Assembly: GCA_003331425.1 (NCBI GenBank)
Contig: QOOS01000001.1
Location: forward strand, 1-64,000
DNA: 64,000 bases
DNA from: Candidatus Nitrosopumilus sp.
GTDB lineage: Archaea > Thermoproteota > Nitrososphaeria > Nitrososphaerales > Nitrosopumilaceae
Reading direction: 5' to 3'
Positions within the stretch are counted from its first letter, which is position 1; the number at the start of each line of letters is the position of its first letter. Below, piece after piece: positions 32,981 to 41,069 of the stretch. The notes under the pieces are model-generated. The model was not told where the DNA came from and did not search any database. It saw only the letters and a program-made list of their open reading frames with translations. The translations under genes and the position numbers were made by a program.

Positions 32981-33652
32981 ATGAAAGTTGGAATAATCGG
33001 AGGAACAGGCGGAATGGGCAAAGGTTTTGCCTTAAGATGGTCACAAAATCATGATGTTATAATTGGTTCAAGAGATGCTACAAGAGCATCAGAATCAGCA
33101 GTAGAAATTACAAATATGGCAAAAGAAGCATTTGGAGAAATAAAAGGAACAATAACTGGAAACGATAATGTTTCTGTAGCAAAAGAAAGTGATGTCTTAA
33201 TTTTATCAATTCCTTATGAAAATATTGATTCAGTATGTTCTGGAATTTTATCAGAAATTAAAGATAGTTGTGTAGTTGTATCACCTATTGTTCCAATGAC
33301 AAAAACAGATGTTGGTTTTGAATGTGTTTCAATTAAAGATAACAAACCATTTTCATACAAACTAGTTGCAAACCATATGAAAGATAAATCAAAGCTAGTA
33401 TCAGCATTTCACGTAATTTCTGAGAAAAAATTGATTAATCCCACACTAGAATTAGATTATGATATCTTTGTGTGTGGAGATGACAAGGAATCAGTTCAAG
33501 TTGTTAATACTCTAATTGACGAAATCAAAGGACTAAGATCAATTTACTTAGGACCAATTGAACTATCATATCTTGCAGAAATGTCTACACCATTGTTACT
33601 TAATGCAATGATTAGAAATAAAATTAAAAATCCAGGCATCAAGATCATCTAA
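32981..33652 (+). CDS. npdG: F420-dependent NADP oxidoreductase
   Basis: 223 residues. The N-terminal Rossmann motif is GIIGGTGGMGKGFALRW, and the GSRD segment soon after follows the NADP-binding pattern of the NpdG/Fno family. LILSIPYENID and VVSPIVPM complete the family's fold. The enzyme moves hydride between F420 and NADP. It is divergently transcribed from the phosphatase gene and followed by a small membrane protein after 18 bases. Confidence 0.9.
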   Translation: MKVGIIGGTGGMGKGFALRWSQNHDVIIGSRDATRASESAVEITNMAKEAFGEIKGTITGNDNVSVAKESDVLILSIPYENIDSVCSGILSEIKDSCVVVSPIVPMTKTDVGFECVSIKDNKPFSYKLVANHMKDKSKLVSAFHVISEKKLINPTLELDYDIFVCGDDKESVQVVNTLIDEIKGLRSIYLGPIELSYLAEMSTPLLLNAMIRNKIKNPGIKII

Positions 33653-33670
33653 GTCTGCATTTCATTAATC

Positions 33671-33904
33671 ATGAGTCACGAATATTATAGGAGGGGTAGA
33701 AATTGGTTTACTGCAATTGGTTTGATGTTTTGCGTTATGGCAACAATAGTTTTAATCCAACAATTATTAATTTGGGGGCCAGAATTTGTACAGGACTTTT
33801 TAGTAAATGGAGAAGTAACAAATGAAAAAGTGTCAATGGGAATGCTAGCATTTGGGATTTTTATGGTAGCATTGGGATTTAGAAAACATGAACAAAAGAG
33901 ATGA
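33671..33904 (+). CDS. Small membrane protein, two helices
   Basis: 77 residues. Two hydrophobic segments are separated by a loop (about 13-33 and 52-68), with the basic start HEYYRRGRNW. No recognised family. It overlaps the following FMN-binding gene by 17 bases and lies 18 bases after npdG, so it may be part of the same transcript. Confidence 0.6.
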   Translation: MSHEYYRRGRNWFTAIGLMFCVMATIVLIQQLLIWGPEFVQDFLVNGEVTNEKVSMGMLAFGIFMVALGFRKHEQKR

Positions 33905-34289
33905 ATTTCTAAAAACACAAAAAATTTTACGATTATGTACTATTGATAAAAAAAATTTTCCACATATTACGCCTGTATGGTATAGATATAGTGGAAAAAA
34001 AATTCATATTGGAACTAATACTAAAAGTCAAAAAATTAAAAATATTAAAAAAAATAACAAAGTATCATTTTGTGTAGATGTAGGAGTTAATGCTCCAGAC
34101 ATTTATGGAGTAATGTCTAAAGGAATTGCCAACATAATTGTAGAAATGCCAAAAACAAAGACTATTGCAAAAAAAATTCTCTTAAAATATTTCAAGACAT
34201 TAGAAAATAAATCAGCAAAACAATTACTAGATGATACAGATTGTATCATAGAAATTATTCCAGAAAAATTTTCGATCTGGAGTTACTGA
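33888..34289 (+). CDS. Pyridoxamine-5'-phosphate-oxidase-fold flavin/F420-binding protein
   Basis: 133 residues of the FMN-binding split-barrel fold: LRLCTIDKKNFPHITPVWYRYSGKKIHIGT near the N-terminus and KIKNIKKNNKVSFCVD next. Family members use FMN or F420. Its position after npdG suggests an F420 partner, but cofactor choice is an inference. It overlaps the upstream membrane-protein gene by 17 bases and the convergent aminotransferase by 7 bases. Confidence 0.85.
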   Translation: MNKRDEFLKTQKILRLCTIDKKNFPHITPVWYRYSGKKIHIGTNTKSQKIKNIKKNNKVSFCVDVGVNAPDIYGVMSKGIANIIVEMPKTKTIAKKILLKYFKTLENKSAKQLLDDTDCIIEIIPEKFSIWSY

Positions 34290-35458
34290 GAAACAAATTC
34301 TTCAATCTTATTCATTGCAGAATCTAAAATTTCAAGACTTGGAAGATAAACAAGTCTAAAGTGTCCAGTACCATATTGTTCCCCAAATCCAGAACCATGA
34401 ACAGTTAGAACACCTTTTGATTCTAATAATTTTGTAACAAATTCTTTATCATTACCAAATCTATTATCCTCAATTTTGGGAAATGCATAAAATGCACCCT
34501 TAGGATTTGGACAAGAAAGTCCTGGCATTTCATTAAGTCGTTTAACAACTAAATCTCGATGTTTTTTCATTTCTGAAACAAAATCATTGATGTAATTTTG
34601 TGGTCCACGTAAAGACTCTAAAGCTGCATGTTGAACTGGGAGACTTGTTGCAATTCTCACCCTAGCAAGCTTTGGAAGATGTTCGCGTAGAGATTCAAGT
34701 TGAGGAGATTGATTAAATGCAATATAACCAATTCGCCATCCAGACATTAGATGGACTTTAGAAAATCCATTTAGAATAATGATAGGAGAATCACCAGCAA
34801 CCTTTCCAATTCCTACAAATTTATCATCAAAAATTATTTGATCATAAATTTCGTCACAAATAATGTAAAGATTGTGTTCATTAGCAATATCAACTAATTC
34901 TTTTAATGCATTTTCATTAAATACAACTCCTGTAGGGTTATTTGGACTGATTAAACAAATTGCAACAGTTTTAGATGTAATTTTAGATTTAATATCATCA
35001 ATATCGGGTGTGGAATTATTTAGATCTACAGAAAATTCTACCGGAATTCCACCATGCAATCTAACATACGAAGCATATGGAGGATAATATGGTCCAGGTA
35101 AAAGTACTTCGTCACCTTCTTCAACAATGGAAGAGATTACCATGTCAAGTCCTTCAGATACACCATTTGTAATTAAAATATCATCAGCTGTAATAGAAAG
35201 TCCTTTTAGATTTTCTTTTTTTGCAATCTCCTCACGTAATTCTAAAAGACCTTCTGATGTGGAGTAATAATTTTCACCGTTATTGATAGAATTGATTAAA
35301 GCTTGTTTTACATTATCAGGAGGTTGAAATCCAAATTGTACTGGATCACCAATATTTAGATAATCAACATTCATGCCAGATTGTTCAACTTTTCTTGCGG
35401 CTAATACAATATCTCGAATTGCATATTCAACGCCCATAACTTTTTTTGAAACTTTCAA
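34283..35458 (-). CDS. Class I aminotransferase (aspartate/alanine type)
   Basis: 391 residues, fold-type I. Motifs are YYSTSEGLLELREEIA, LISPNNPTGVVF, YIICDEIYDQI and the PLP-lysine box LNGFSKVHLMSGWRIGY, with the C-terminal substrate Arg in TGHFRLVYLPS. It transfers amino groups between 2-oxo acids. The sequence style is close to archaeal alanine/aspartate aminotransferases. It is the only gene of its transcript, with tRNA-Arg divergently upstream. Confidence 0.9.
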   Translation of the reverse strand: MKVSKKVMGVEYAIRDIVLAARKVEQSGMNVDYLNIGDPVQFGFQPPDNVKQALINSINNGENYYSTSEGLLELREEIAKKENLKGLSITADDILITNGVSEGLDMVISSIVEEGDEVLLPGPYYPPYASYVRLHGGIPVEFSVDLNNSTPDIDDIKSKITSKTVAICLISPNNPTGVVFNENALKELVDIANEHNLYIICDEIYDQIIFDDKFVGIGKVAGDSPIIILNGFSKVHLMSGWRIGYIAFNQSPQLESLREHLPKLARVRIATSLPVQHAALESLRGPQNYINDFVSEMKKHRDLVVKRLNEMPGLSCPNPKGAFYAFPKIEDNRFGNDKEFVTKLLESKGVLTVHGSGFGEQYGTGHFRLVYLPSLEILDSAMNKIEEFVSQ

Positions 35459-35502
35459 TATATCTAGACAGATATTTACACCCGTTAAAATCTTAATTGT
35501 TT

Positions 35503-35577
35503 GGACTCGTGGCTCAGCCTGGATAGAGCAAGCGGCTTCGAACCGCTAGGTCGAGGGTTCAAATCCCTTCGAGCCCT
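35503..35577 (+). tRNA. tRNA-Arg (TCG anticodon), with A3-C70 mismatch
   Basis: The anticodon stem AGCGG/CCGCT encloses loop CTTCGAA, giving anticodon TCG. D arm and T arm (GAGGG-TTCAAAT-CCCTT) are normal. In the acceptor, GGACTCG faces CGAGCCC, which pairs at six positions but leaves A3 opposite C70. Discriminator T; no CCA and no intron. The mismatch is visible in the DNA and may be removed by editing or tolerated. Confidence 0.93.
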
Positions 35578-35618
35578 TTAGATTATTTTATTAACCAAAT
35601 AATTTTTTAGAAAATTTA

Positions 35619-36110
35619 ATGAAGGTGTCTGCATTCAAAATTGGATTTGTATTAGTAGTGATTGGGATGATTTGGGTTTCAGTAATTTTCAATGAAACTG
35701 AAAAAAATCATGATTCAGTAATACTAAAAAAATCTAATTCTATGGAATCAAAATTAGAATTTACTGGAGAAGATATAGGATATTACAAAGTTTACATGCC
35801 TGAATTTACTAGAGAAAATGTTTTCGTTCAAATTTTAGATAAAAATTTGAACATAATACAAGAACAAAAAATTAATACAAAATTTTCGGTAGGTTATTTT
35901 GACTTTAATAAAGATGGCATTTATACAATGAAGGTATCAAATATTTCAGAAAATTCAATAATTTTACAAACAGAATTTGGAAATACTAATTCAGAAAAAA
36001 TGGTTGCACCTGGAATTATGATATTGTTAGGTTCTGTGATAATTATGTTTACTTCCTATCTCAAAATAAAAAATTACAATATAGAACATCCAGATGAAAA
36101 TATTTCATAA
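35619..36110 (+). CDS. Membrane protein with N- and C-terminal helices and external domain
   Basis: 163 residues. N-terminal helix (about 6-24), an external domain of about 100 residues without cysteines (including YYKVYMPEF and IYTMKVSN), and a second helix (about 128-146) before a hydrophilic tail. The layout suggests a small surface sensor or adhesive protein. No family recognised. Its 3' end overlaps the convergent membrane-protein gene by 37 bases. Confidence 0.65.
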   Translation: MKVSAFKIGFVLVVIGMIWVSVIFNETEKNHDSVILKKSNSMESKLEFTGEDIGYYKVYMPEFTRENVFVQILDKNLNIIQEQKINTKFSVGYFDFNKDGIYTMKVSNISENSIILQTEFGNTNSEKMVAPGIMILLGSVIIMFTSYLKIKNYNIEHPDENIS

Positions 36111-36682
36111 ATCTGAATACATTGAATAGTGTGACCAAAAGTTAAGACAATATTAAAAATCAACCAAGTTGCAAAAAATAAAAATGCAATTATTGAAAAA
36201 GGTAAAAAGAATTTCAATTTGGTATGTTCCCGATTTTTAATGATTAAAACTGCTCCAAATGATGCAAGAACTAAACCAAGCTCAAGGGGTTGATGAGACC
36301 ACGAAATAAGTCCATCAATTCCAAAAAGATCATGAGATAATGAATCACCAAATCCAGAGATCATTTGAATTATAGAGCCTACAATAACAAATTTAATTCC
36401 AGTCTTTAGAGAACCATGAACTGATTTCCTTAAGAGTAACAAACAACCCATAGTTGCAGCAAAAGTTGTCATGAACACACCAGAATAAACAACAATATGC
36501 GAAGGACTCCAAAAGAATTCAGGTTCTTTAAGAATATGAGATATAGCATCCCAAAATCCAGCTGAAACTATTACAATAGGTCCTATTACTGCAAGAATGG
36601 ACACAAGAGAAACAAGAGTGGAAGATTTTAGAGTGGAAGATTTTAGAATAAGTGATTTTGAAAATTTTTGAATTAATTTCAT
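36074..36682 (-). CDS. Polytopic membrane protein, unknown function
   Basis: 202 residues with about six hydrophobic segments, including VSLVSILAVIGPIVIVSAGFW and VVYSGVFMTTFAATMGCLLLL. Charged His residues inside (SHIVVYSG, SHQPLELG) could bind metal or haem but no known motif fits. Near the N-terminus LKSSTLKSSTL repeats six codons. The last twelve residues are encoded opposite the neighbouring gene's end. Confidence 0.6.
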   Translation of the reverse strand: MKLIQKFSKSLILKSSTLKSSTLVSLVSILAVIGPIVIVSAGFWDAISHILKEPEFFWSPSHIVVYSGVFMTTFAATMGCLLLLRKSVHGSLKTGIKFVIVGSIIQMISGFGDSLSHDLFGIDGLISWSHQPLELGLVLASFGAVLIIKNREHTKLKFFLPFSIIAFLFFATWLIFNIVLTFGHTIQCIQIYEIFSSGCSIL

Positions 36683-36780
36683 TTTATTTTTCTCATAAAA
36701 ATAGACTATTTGAAATATTGGAATGATTATTTTTAATAGAATTATAGATTATGCGTAATTGAAAGAATTAACTATATTAG

Positions 36781-37041
36781 ATGAACAGGTCTGAATTAAT
36801 CATGAGTCCAGGAATAGGATTAATGAAGAGAAGGTTAGAAAAAGAAAAAGATGCCATAGCATTGGCAATTTCAGGAATTGCTAAACAATATGATAAAAAA
36901 CCTGAAGAGCTCAAAACATTAGAAACAAAATACCATAGTGATGCAGGAGATTGGTATGTAGCATTGGGATGGGATGAAAAAAAGGCAATAGTAAAAATGG
37001 ATTCTGTTTTAGGAACCATTACTGAAATTACAGAAATTTAA
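36781..37041 (+). CDS. Small soluble protein, unknown function
   Basis: 86 residues, alpha/beta in character, no Cys. The ending GDWYVALGWDEKKAIVKMDSVLG slightly resembles PepSY-type repeats, too weakly for an assignment. It is the first of three plus-strand orphan genes (36781, 37087, 37467). An alternative ATG at 36802 would begin MSPGIGLMKRR. Confidence 0.55.
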   Translation: MNRSELIMSPGIGLMKRRLEKEKDAIALAISGIAKQYDKKPEELKTLETKYHSDAGDWYVALGWDEKKAIVKMDSVLGTITEITEI

Positions 37042-37086
37042 TTTATTAAAAATAAGATTATAATTGGATTATTTTTAGGTACATTG

Positions 37087-37470
37087 ATGGATATTACAAT
37101 AGAACCATGGAAAAAATTGATTATTCATGAAATAATTGAGTATCAATTTGATGATTGGGTTAAACAAATTGCATTTAGTACAAGATCATCAGGTGGAGGT
37201 ATTCCAACTATGCAGTGGACAAATGGAATTGTTTTTGCATCATCTAGTCTACCAACCACCAATGCAACTGTTGAAGAACAATTGAAAGGAGTTTTACATT
37301 GGTCATCAGTATCATTTGCAATTAAGGAAAAATTTGAGAAACAAATAGTGAAAGAAAATGCAACAATTAATCTAGTAGATGTTAGTGTAAATGAAATTTT
37401 TAATAAATTATCTGTAGAACTAAAAGCACAATCAAAATATACAATTTCAGAATCTGGCAAAAATCAATGA
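37087..37470 (+). CDS. Hypothetical protein (128 aa class), orphan cluster
   Basis: 127 residues from the ATG at 37087 (MDITIEPWKKLIIHEIIEYQ). Soluble, no Cys, with central GGGIPTMQWTNGIVFASSSLP and a helical C-terminus. I do not recognise a family. Its stop overlaps the next start as ATGA, so the downstream gene is translationally coupled. Confidence 0.6.
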   Translation: MDITIEPWKKLIIHEIIEYQFDDWVKQIAFSTRSSGGGIPTMQWTNGIVFASSSLPTTNATVEEQLKGVLHWSSVSFAIKEKFEKQIVKENATINLVDVSVNEIFNKLSVELKAQSKYTISESGKNQ

Positions 37471-38153
37471 ATATTGAAGAAGAAATTAAAAAATGTGAAA
37501 TTTTTTTAAAACAAATTAAACAATATGATCCTGATCCATTTTATGTAAATTATTTTTTTATTAAATATATTAATTCAATTGAGAATATAATCAATGGAAT
37601 TTTTGAGGAAGCAAATACAGATTTTGGACTATTTATTTCAGATAAGATTACTCAAAAAAAATTTCATAATAAAGCAAAAACAAAACAAGATTTTAATGCA
37701 TTAAAATTTTCTGAATGGTTTTCAAATAAATATGAAATAGAACATAAAAATCCATATCCAAATTTTATGAATAAAATTCGTCAATTCAAAAATATGAATG
37801 AAAAATTACCAGAAATTAAGATAATGATGAGAGGTATTGAAAGATACAAAGACGATTTTTGTCAAGAAATTAAAGTTGATTTAAGAAATAAAAAAATTAT
37901 TTCAAAGGAACAGTTAGAGATTGAAATGAAAAGGCAAACTCCAATATTTTTAGAAGTTATTAATAAAAAAAGAAATGAAAATGAAGAACCAAAAGTTACA
38001 AAAAAGAAAATTACATCGTCAGCATTTTTAACTTTAGAAGATGAACAAAAAATTGAAATTATGTATTTATGTCAAATATACACGCCTGTAATTCAACGAT
38101 TACTGGATGAATCAAGAGATAAAATTAAAGAAATTAAAATTTCAATAATTTAA
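37467..38153 (+). CDS. Hypothetical helical protein, coupled to the upstream orphan
   Basis: 228 residues, very rich in K, I, E and N, almost all alpha-helix, with no Cys pair and no membrane segment. It begins MNIEEEIKKCEIFLKQIKQYDPDPFYVNYFFIKYINSIENII, a pattern loosely like HEPN-type helical proteins, but no catalytic Rx4-6H motif is visible. The ATGA overlap with 37087-37470 argues for a functional pair. Confidence 0.6.
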   Translation: MNIEEEIKKCEIFLKQIKQYDPDPFYVNYFFIKYINSIENIINGIFEEANTDFGLFISDKITQKKFHNKAKTKQDFNALKFSEWFSNKYEIEHKNPYPNFMNKIRQFKNMNEKLPEIKIMMRGIERYKDDFCQEIKVDLRNKKIISKEQLEIEMKRQTPIFLEVINKKRNENEEPKVTKKKITSSAFLTLEDEQKIEIMYLCQIYTPVIQRLLDESRDKIKEIKISII

Positions 38154-38158
38154 TAAAT

Positions 38159-38677
38159 CTATTTTTGTCGATTTTGTAATCGTCTTTCCATTCTAGATTT
38201 ACCTTCATCGAATTTTATACGATCTTCATCTGTTTTTAGAGCTAAGGTTGGAACAGGAATTGGCTTACCATTTTTACCAAGTGCAACAAAAGTTACAAAA
38301 GCAGTTGCAGTAATAGTTCTAATTCCAGTTACAATATCTTCAGCTTCTGCTTTAACTTCAATTTCCATTGAAGAATTATGAACATAATTAATTCGGGCAT
38401 TTAAGAAAAGTACATTTCCAACAAAAACAGGTTTCAAGAAATTTACACTGTCTAAAGACACAGTTACTGCATTAGATTGAGAATGGCGCTGTGCAACTAT
38501 TCCTGCTACCATATCAATATTTTTTAAAATTTCACCACCAAATACATTTCCAGCTGGATTTGCATCAGAAGGGAACATTCTAACAATTACCTCAGCATGA
38601 GATTCAGATGGAGTTTTTTCAGATTTAATAGAATTTTCTGAGGACATTTTTTTATACCAACATTCCTGTACATTCAT
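38159..38677 (-). CDS. Acyl-CoA thioesterase (YciA-like hotdog fold)
   Basis: 172 residues; an internal ATG at 38647 gives 162. The hotdog-fold motif DANPAGNVFGGEILKNIDMVAGIVAQRH is typical of YciA/BACH-type thioesterases, with the catalytic Asn-Asp region, followed by SVNFLKPVFVGNVLFLNARI. It hydrolyses acyl-CoA thioesters. Natural substrate unknown. It converges on the orphan cluster and follows the UbiD-family gene on the same strand after 29 bases. Confidence 0.85.
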   Translation of the reverse strand: MNVQECWYKKMSSENSIKSEKTPSESHAEVIVRMFPSDANPAGNVFGGEILKNIDMVAGIVAQRHSQSNAVTVSLDSVNFLKPVFVGNVLFLNARINYVHNSSMEIEVKAEAEDIVTGIRTITATAFVTFVALGKNGKPIPVPTLALKTDEDRIKFDEGKSRMERRLQNRQK

Positions 38678-38706
38678 CCAATTTAATTTGATCAGTCAAT
38701 TAAGGA

Positions 38707-40038
38707 TTATTTGAAATATTTTTTCAGGTCAATTTTATCAATTTTAGGGATTTTTGCCATTTCAAATCCTTCTGGACGTTTAGAAGTAGAGCGTGTTGCG
38801 TCAATACCCATTTTGGCAGTTTGTAATTTCTTTTGATCACTAGAAGGATCAAGACTAGAACCACGCACATTCTTAATAATTACTAAATCTTTATCTGCCT
38901 GAAATCTTGTTGCCATCGCATATTCAACAGATTCAGCACTGTTTGGATCAATATCCTCATCAACTACAGTTACTTGTTTTAATGAACGGTGAGATTCAAA
39001 TGTTTTTTTAATAATTTTTTTAGCATCAGATTCGGTTTTCTTTTTAATTTGAACAACAGCATGTAACCAATTTGAACCACCATTTGTCATAGAAACCTGT
39101 TTTACTTGAGAGAAAGCCTTTTTCAATTCTCCATTTAATTTAGATTCAATGGGCATTCCCATTAACAAACGGTGTTCGCCATAACCTGATAAGACATCAT
39201 GGAAGATAGGATTATTTCTAAAATACAAATTCTCAATTTCAAAAATTGGTTGTGATCTTTTATGATCATAAGTCTGAAGCATTTCAACCATCCATTCTGG
39301 GTGAACTTTATCACGTAAAATTTTTCCCTCCATTACAATTTCTGAACCAGATGGTACATTCAATCCAGAAAATGGAAGTTTTGCTAAAGTTAATTTTCCA
39401 CCTAGTAAAGAATTTGCAATATCAATTTCATCCTTACCCCAATCAAATTGATAAGCACCAGCAATTGATATTGCAGGATGAACACCAACAGTAACAGCAA
39501 TTTTAAGATCCTCACCATGTTCTTTTGCATCAATAAAACATCGATGTAAGTGACGACCCTCAACCATTCTAATTGAGAGATGTGTTTTATCGATAGGCAT
39601 CATCCTGTGAAATGATGAGTTTTGTTTTCCTGTTTCAGGATTTTTGGCATAAGCCACTGAAGAAGTAATGAAGGGTCCAGATTCCTTTTCAAAATGAGTC
39701 ACAACAGGCATTAAATTGATATTTTTTGACTTATTTTCCATGAATTTTCCAGTAGGCACGATTTTTGGTGCTTTTGAGTTTTTTATTGCTGAAATTACTT
39801 TTTGATGTATGTTATTTTCTGTGCCACCAACTGCCAGAGCAAATCTTTTTCGAGTTCCAACTAGATTAGATACTAGTCTAAAATCACTTTCTTTGATATT
39901 TTCGAATAATACTGCATGTGATTGATCTACTTTTGCTGTAACACCAGCAATTTCATATTTAGTTGAAACTTGGGTTTTAATGGTTTTAAGCTCTTTAATT
40001 TTTTTAACTTTAGAAATGTAATCTCTTAAATCACTCAT
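38707..40038 (-). CDS. UbiD-family decarboxylase
   Basis: 443 residues from the ATG at 40038 (MSDLRDYISKVKK), overlapping the upstream stop. Family segments RFALAVGG, FITSSVAYAKNPETGKQN, the R..E..E region (RMVEGRHLHR and later SEIVMEGKI) and FPEWM-like ending DKVHPEWM are consistent with prenylated-FMN-dependent UbiD decarboxylases. Archaeal members act in menaquinone or mevalonate-related steps, so the substrate is unclear. No UbiX gene is seen in the window. Confidence 0.85.
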   Translation of the reverse strand: MSDLRDYISKVKKIKELKTIKTQVSTKYEIAGVTAKVDQSHAVLFENIKESDFRLVSNLVGTRKRFALAVGGTENNIHQKVISAIKNSKAPKIVPTGKFMENKSKNINLMPVVTHFEKESGPFITSSVAYAKNPETGKQNSSFHRMMPIDKTHLSIRMVEGRHLHRCFIDAKEHGEDLKIAVTVGVHPAISIAGAYQFDWGKDEIDIANSLLGGKLTLAKLPFSGLNVPSGSEIVMEGKILRDKVHPEWMVEMLQTYDHKRSQPIFEIENLYFRNNPIFHDVLSGYGEHRLLMGMPIESKLNGELKKAFSQVKQVSMTNGGSNWLHAVVQIKKKTESDAKKIIKKTFESHRSLKQVTVVDEDIDPNSAESVEYAMATRFQADKDLVIIKNVRGSSLDPSSDQKKLQTAKMGIDATRSTSKRPEGFEMAKIPKIDKIDLKKYFK

Positions 40039-40372
40039 TTTCAATCATTTCCATTATTTCAGACATTAAGGCTTTTGCGGTTGACGGTTCTAATTCATTT
40101 TTGACAAATATAGAGACTAAAGCAATCCCCTTCATCCTTGTACTAATACGTTCAGAAACTAATCGTAAAAATAATGATTCATTTCTAGATGGAATTATAG
40201 TAGTGGTAGTTGGAGTAGGGCCAGTAGCTAAAGAAACTGTCATGGAACCAATCTTATCATTATCTTCTGAAACTGACACAAAGTATCCATTTTCAAATTT
40301 TTGAATTCTTAGTGAAAAATTCCGATTTTCTAATTTAATAATTTTATTTACAAAGCCATTAGAAGAAGCCAA
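40031..40372 (-). CDS. Small protein, possibly proteasome-assembly-chaperone-like
   Basis: 113 residues, mixed alpha/beta. The stretch SMTVSLATGPTPTTTTIIPSRNESLFLRLVSERIS and the ending NELEPSTAKALMSEIMEMI bring to mind the small PAC3/PAC4-type assembly chaperones. This is a weak resemblance from memory only. Its start is a TTG (MASSNGFVNK). It overlaps the UbiD gene by 8 bases. Confidence 0.6.
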   Translation of the reverse strand: MASSNGFVNKIIKLENRNFSLRIQKFENGYFVSVSEDNDKIGSMTVSLATGPTPTTTTIIPSRNESLFLRLVSERISTRMKGIALVSIFVKNELEPSTAKALMSEIMEMIENE

Positions 40373-40389
40373 TAAGTTACAAACGAGTC

Positions 40390-40836
40390 TTATGCTTTTA
40401 TTGCTATTGCCTCATATTGTGGATTTTTTTTACACTTTTTTTCATGCTTATCAATAAACACAAAGAGTTTACCACAAAATTGACAAGCTGTTTTTGCTTT
40501 GCCTTTTGATGTTTTAGCTGTTGTTGTTTTTGCCTTTTTTGTTTTTGCCTTTTTTGTTTTTCCTGCAGCTTCTGCAACTAATTCTTGTTCCATTGCAGCA
40601 ATAGAGTTGGTTTCTGACTCCTCAGCAGAATCAGCTTCAACTCTTGCTCGAAGTTTTGCCTTGTATTTCAAATTACGTGGTTTTGTTCTTAATCTATATC
40701 CACAACAAGGACACCACAATCCTTCCCATTTAATGAAAATTTCACAAATTTGACATCTTCTCTGACCTGATGCATAACGTCCTGTTCCAACAGGTTTTTG
40801 AGCTTTATATCTAACACAGATGCCTTTGCATGTCAT
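40390..40836 (-). CDS. Zinc-finger protein with lysine-rich linker
   Basis: 148 residues. An N-terminal four-Cys ribbon (CQICEIF near 29 and CPCCGYR near 44) is followed by a basic region, then repeats of KTKKAKTKKAKT (about 95-120), and a C-terminal C2H2-like finger CQFCGKLFVFIDKHEKKC. The layout suggests a nucleic-acid-binding protein. It is preceded by a good TATA element and an AT-rich gap. Confidence 0.8.
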   Translation of the reverse strand: MTCKGICVRYKAQKPVGTGRYASGQRRCQICEIFIKWEGLWCPCCGYRLRTKPRNLKYKAKLRARVEADSAEESETNSIAAMEQELVAEAAGKTKKAKTKKAKTTTAKTSKGKAKTACQFCGKLFVFIDKHEKKCKKNPQYEAIAIKA

Positions 40837-40862
40837 TTTAGTATTTTATATAGAAATTATAG

Positions 40863-40872
40863 GTATATAAGC
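40863..40872 (-). promoter_or_regulatory. TATA-box promoter of the zinc-finger gene
   Basis: Minus-strand GCTTATATAC is centred about 31 bases upstream of the ATG at 40836, giving a very short leader. A second AT box nearer the start is too close to be the TATA element. Confidence 0.5.
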
Positions 40873-41039
40873 ATGGATCGCTAAAAATTATAAAAAATAA
40901 AAATTAATTTTAAAATAATTACAAGTTTTTTCATAATAAAATTATTTTTTTCAAAAAAATCATTTAAAATAACAATAAATATGTATTGGTAATTTTCAAA
41001 TTTTATTTTTTAATTTAATTACAAATATGTATAATTTTT
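40873..41039. other. Extremely AT-rich intergenic tract
   Basis: This stretch is almost entirely A and T, with the word AAATATGTAT in two places (about 40978 and 41023). It lies between the end of the gene at 41070 and the promoter of the gene at 40390, both minus strand. No open frame, hairpin or RNA is recognisable. Confidence 0.6.
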
Positions 41040-41069
41040 ACAAAAAAAAAATTAAAATAAATTAAAAAT
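41040..41069 (-). terminator. Poly-U terminator of the repeat-protein gene
   Basis: Immediately after the stop at 41070 the minus strand carries several T tracts, the longest nine or more T residues. U-rich tracts without a strong hairpin are the normal archaeal termination signal. Confidence 0.55.

Noticed and set aside
37467-38153. HEPN-type toxin
   Set aside because: The protein is helical but lacks the R-x4-6-H catalytic motif and there is no partner nucleotidyltransferase.
40873-41039. Replication origin in the AT-rich tract
   Set aside because: No cdc6/orc1 gene or origin-recognition repeats are near; terminator and promoter roles explain it.
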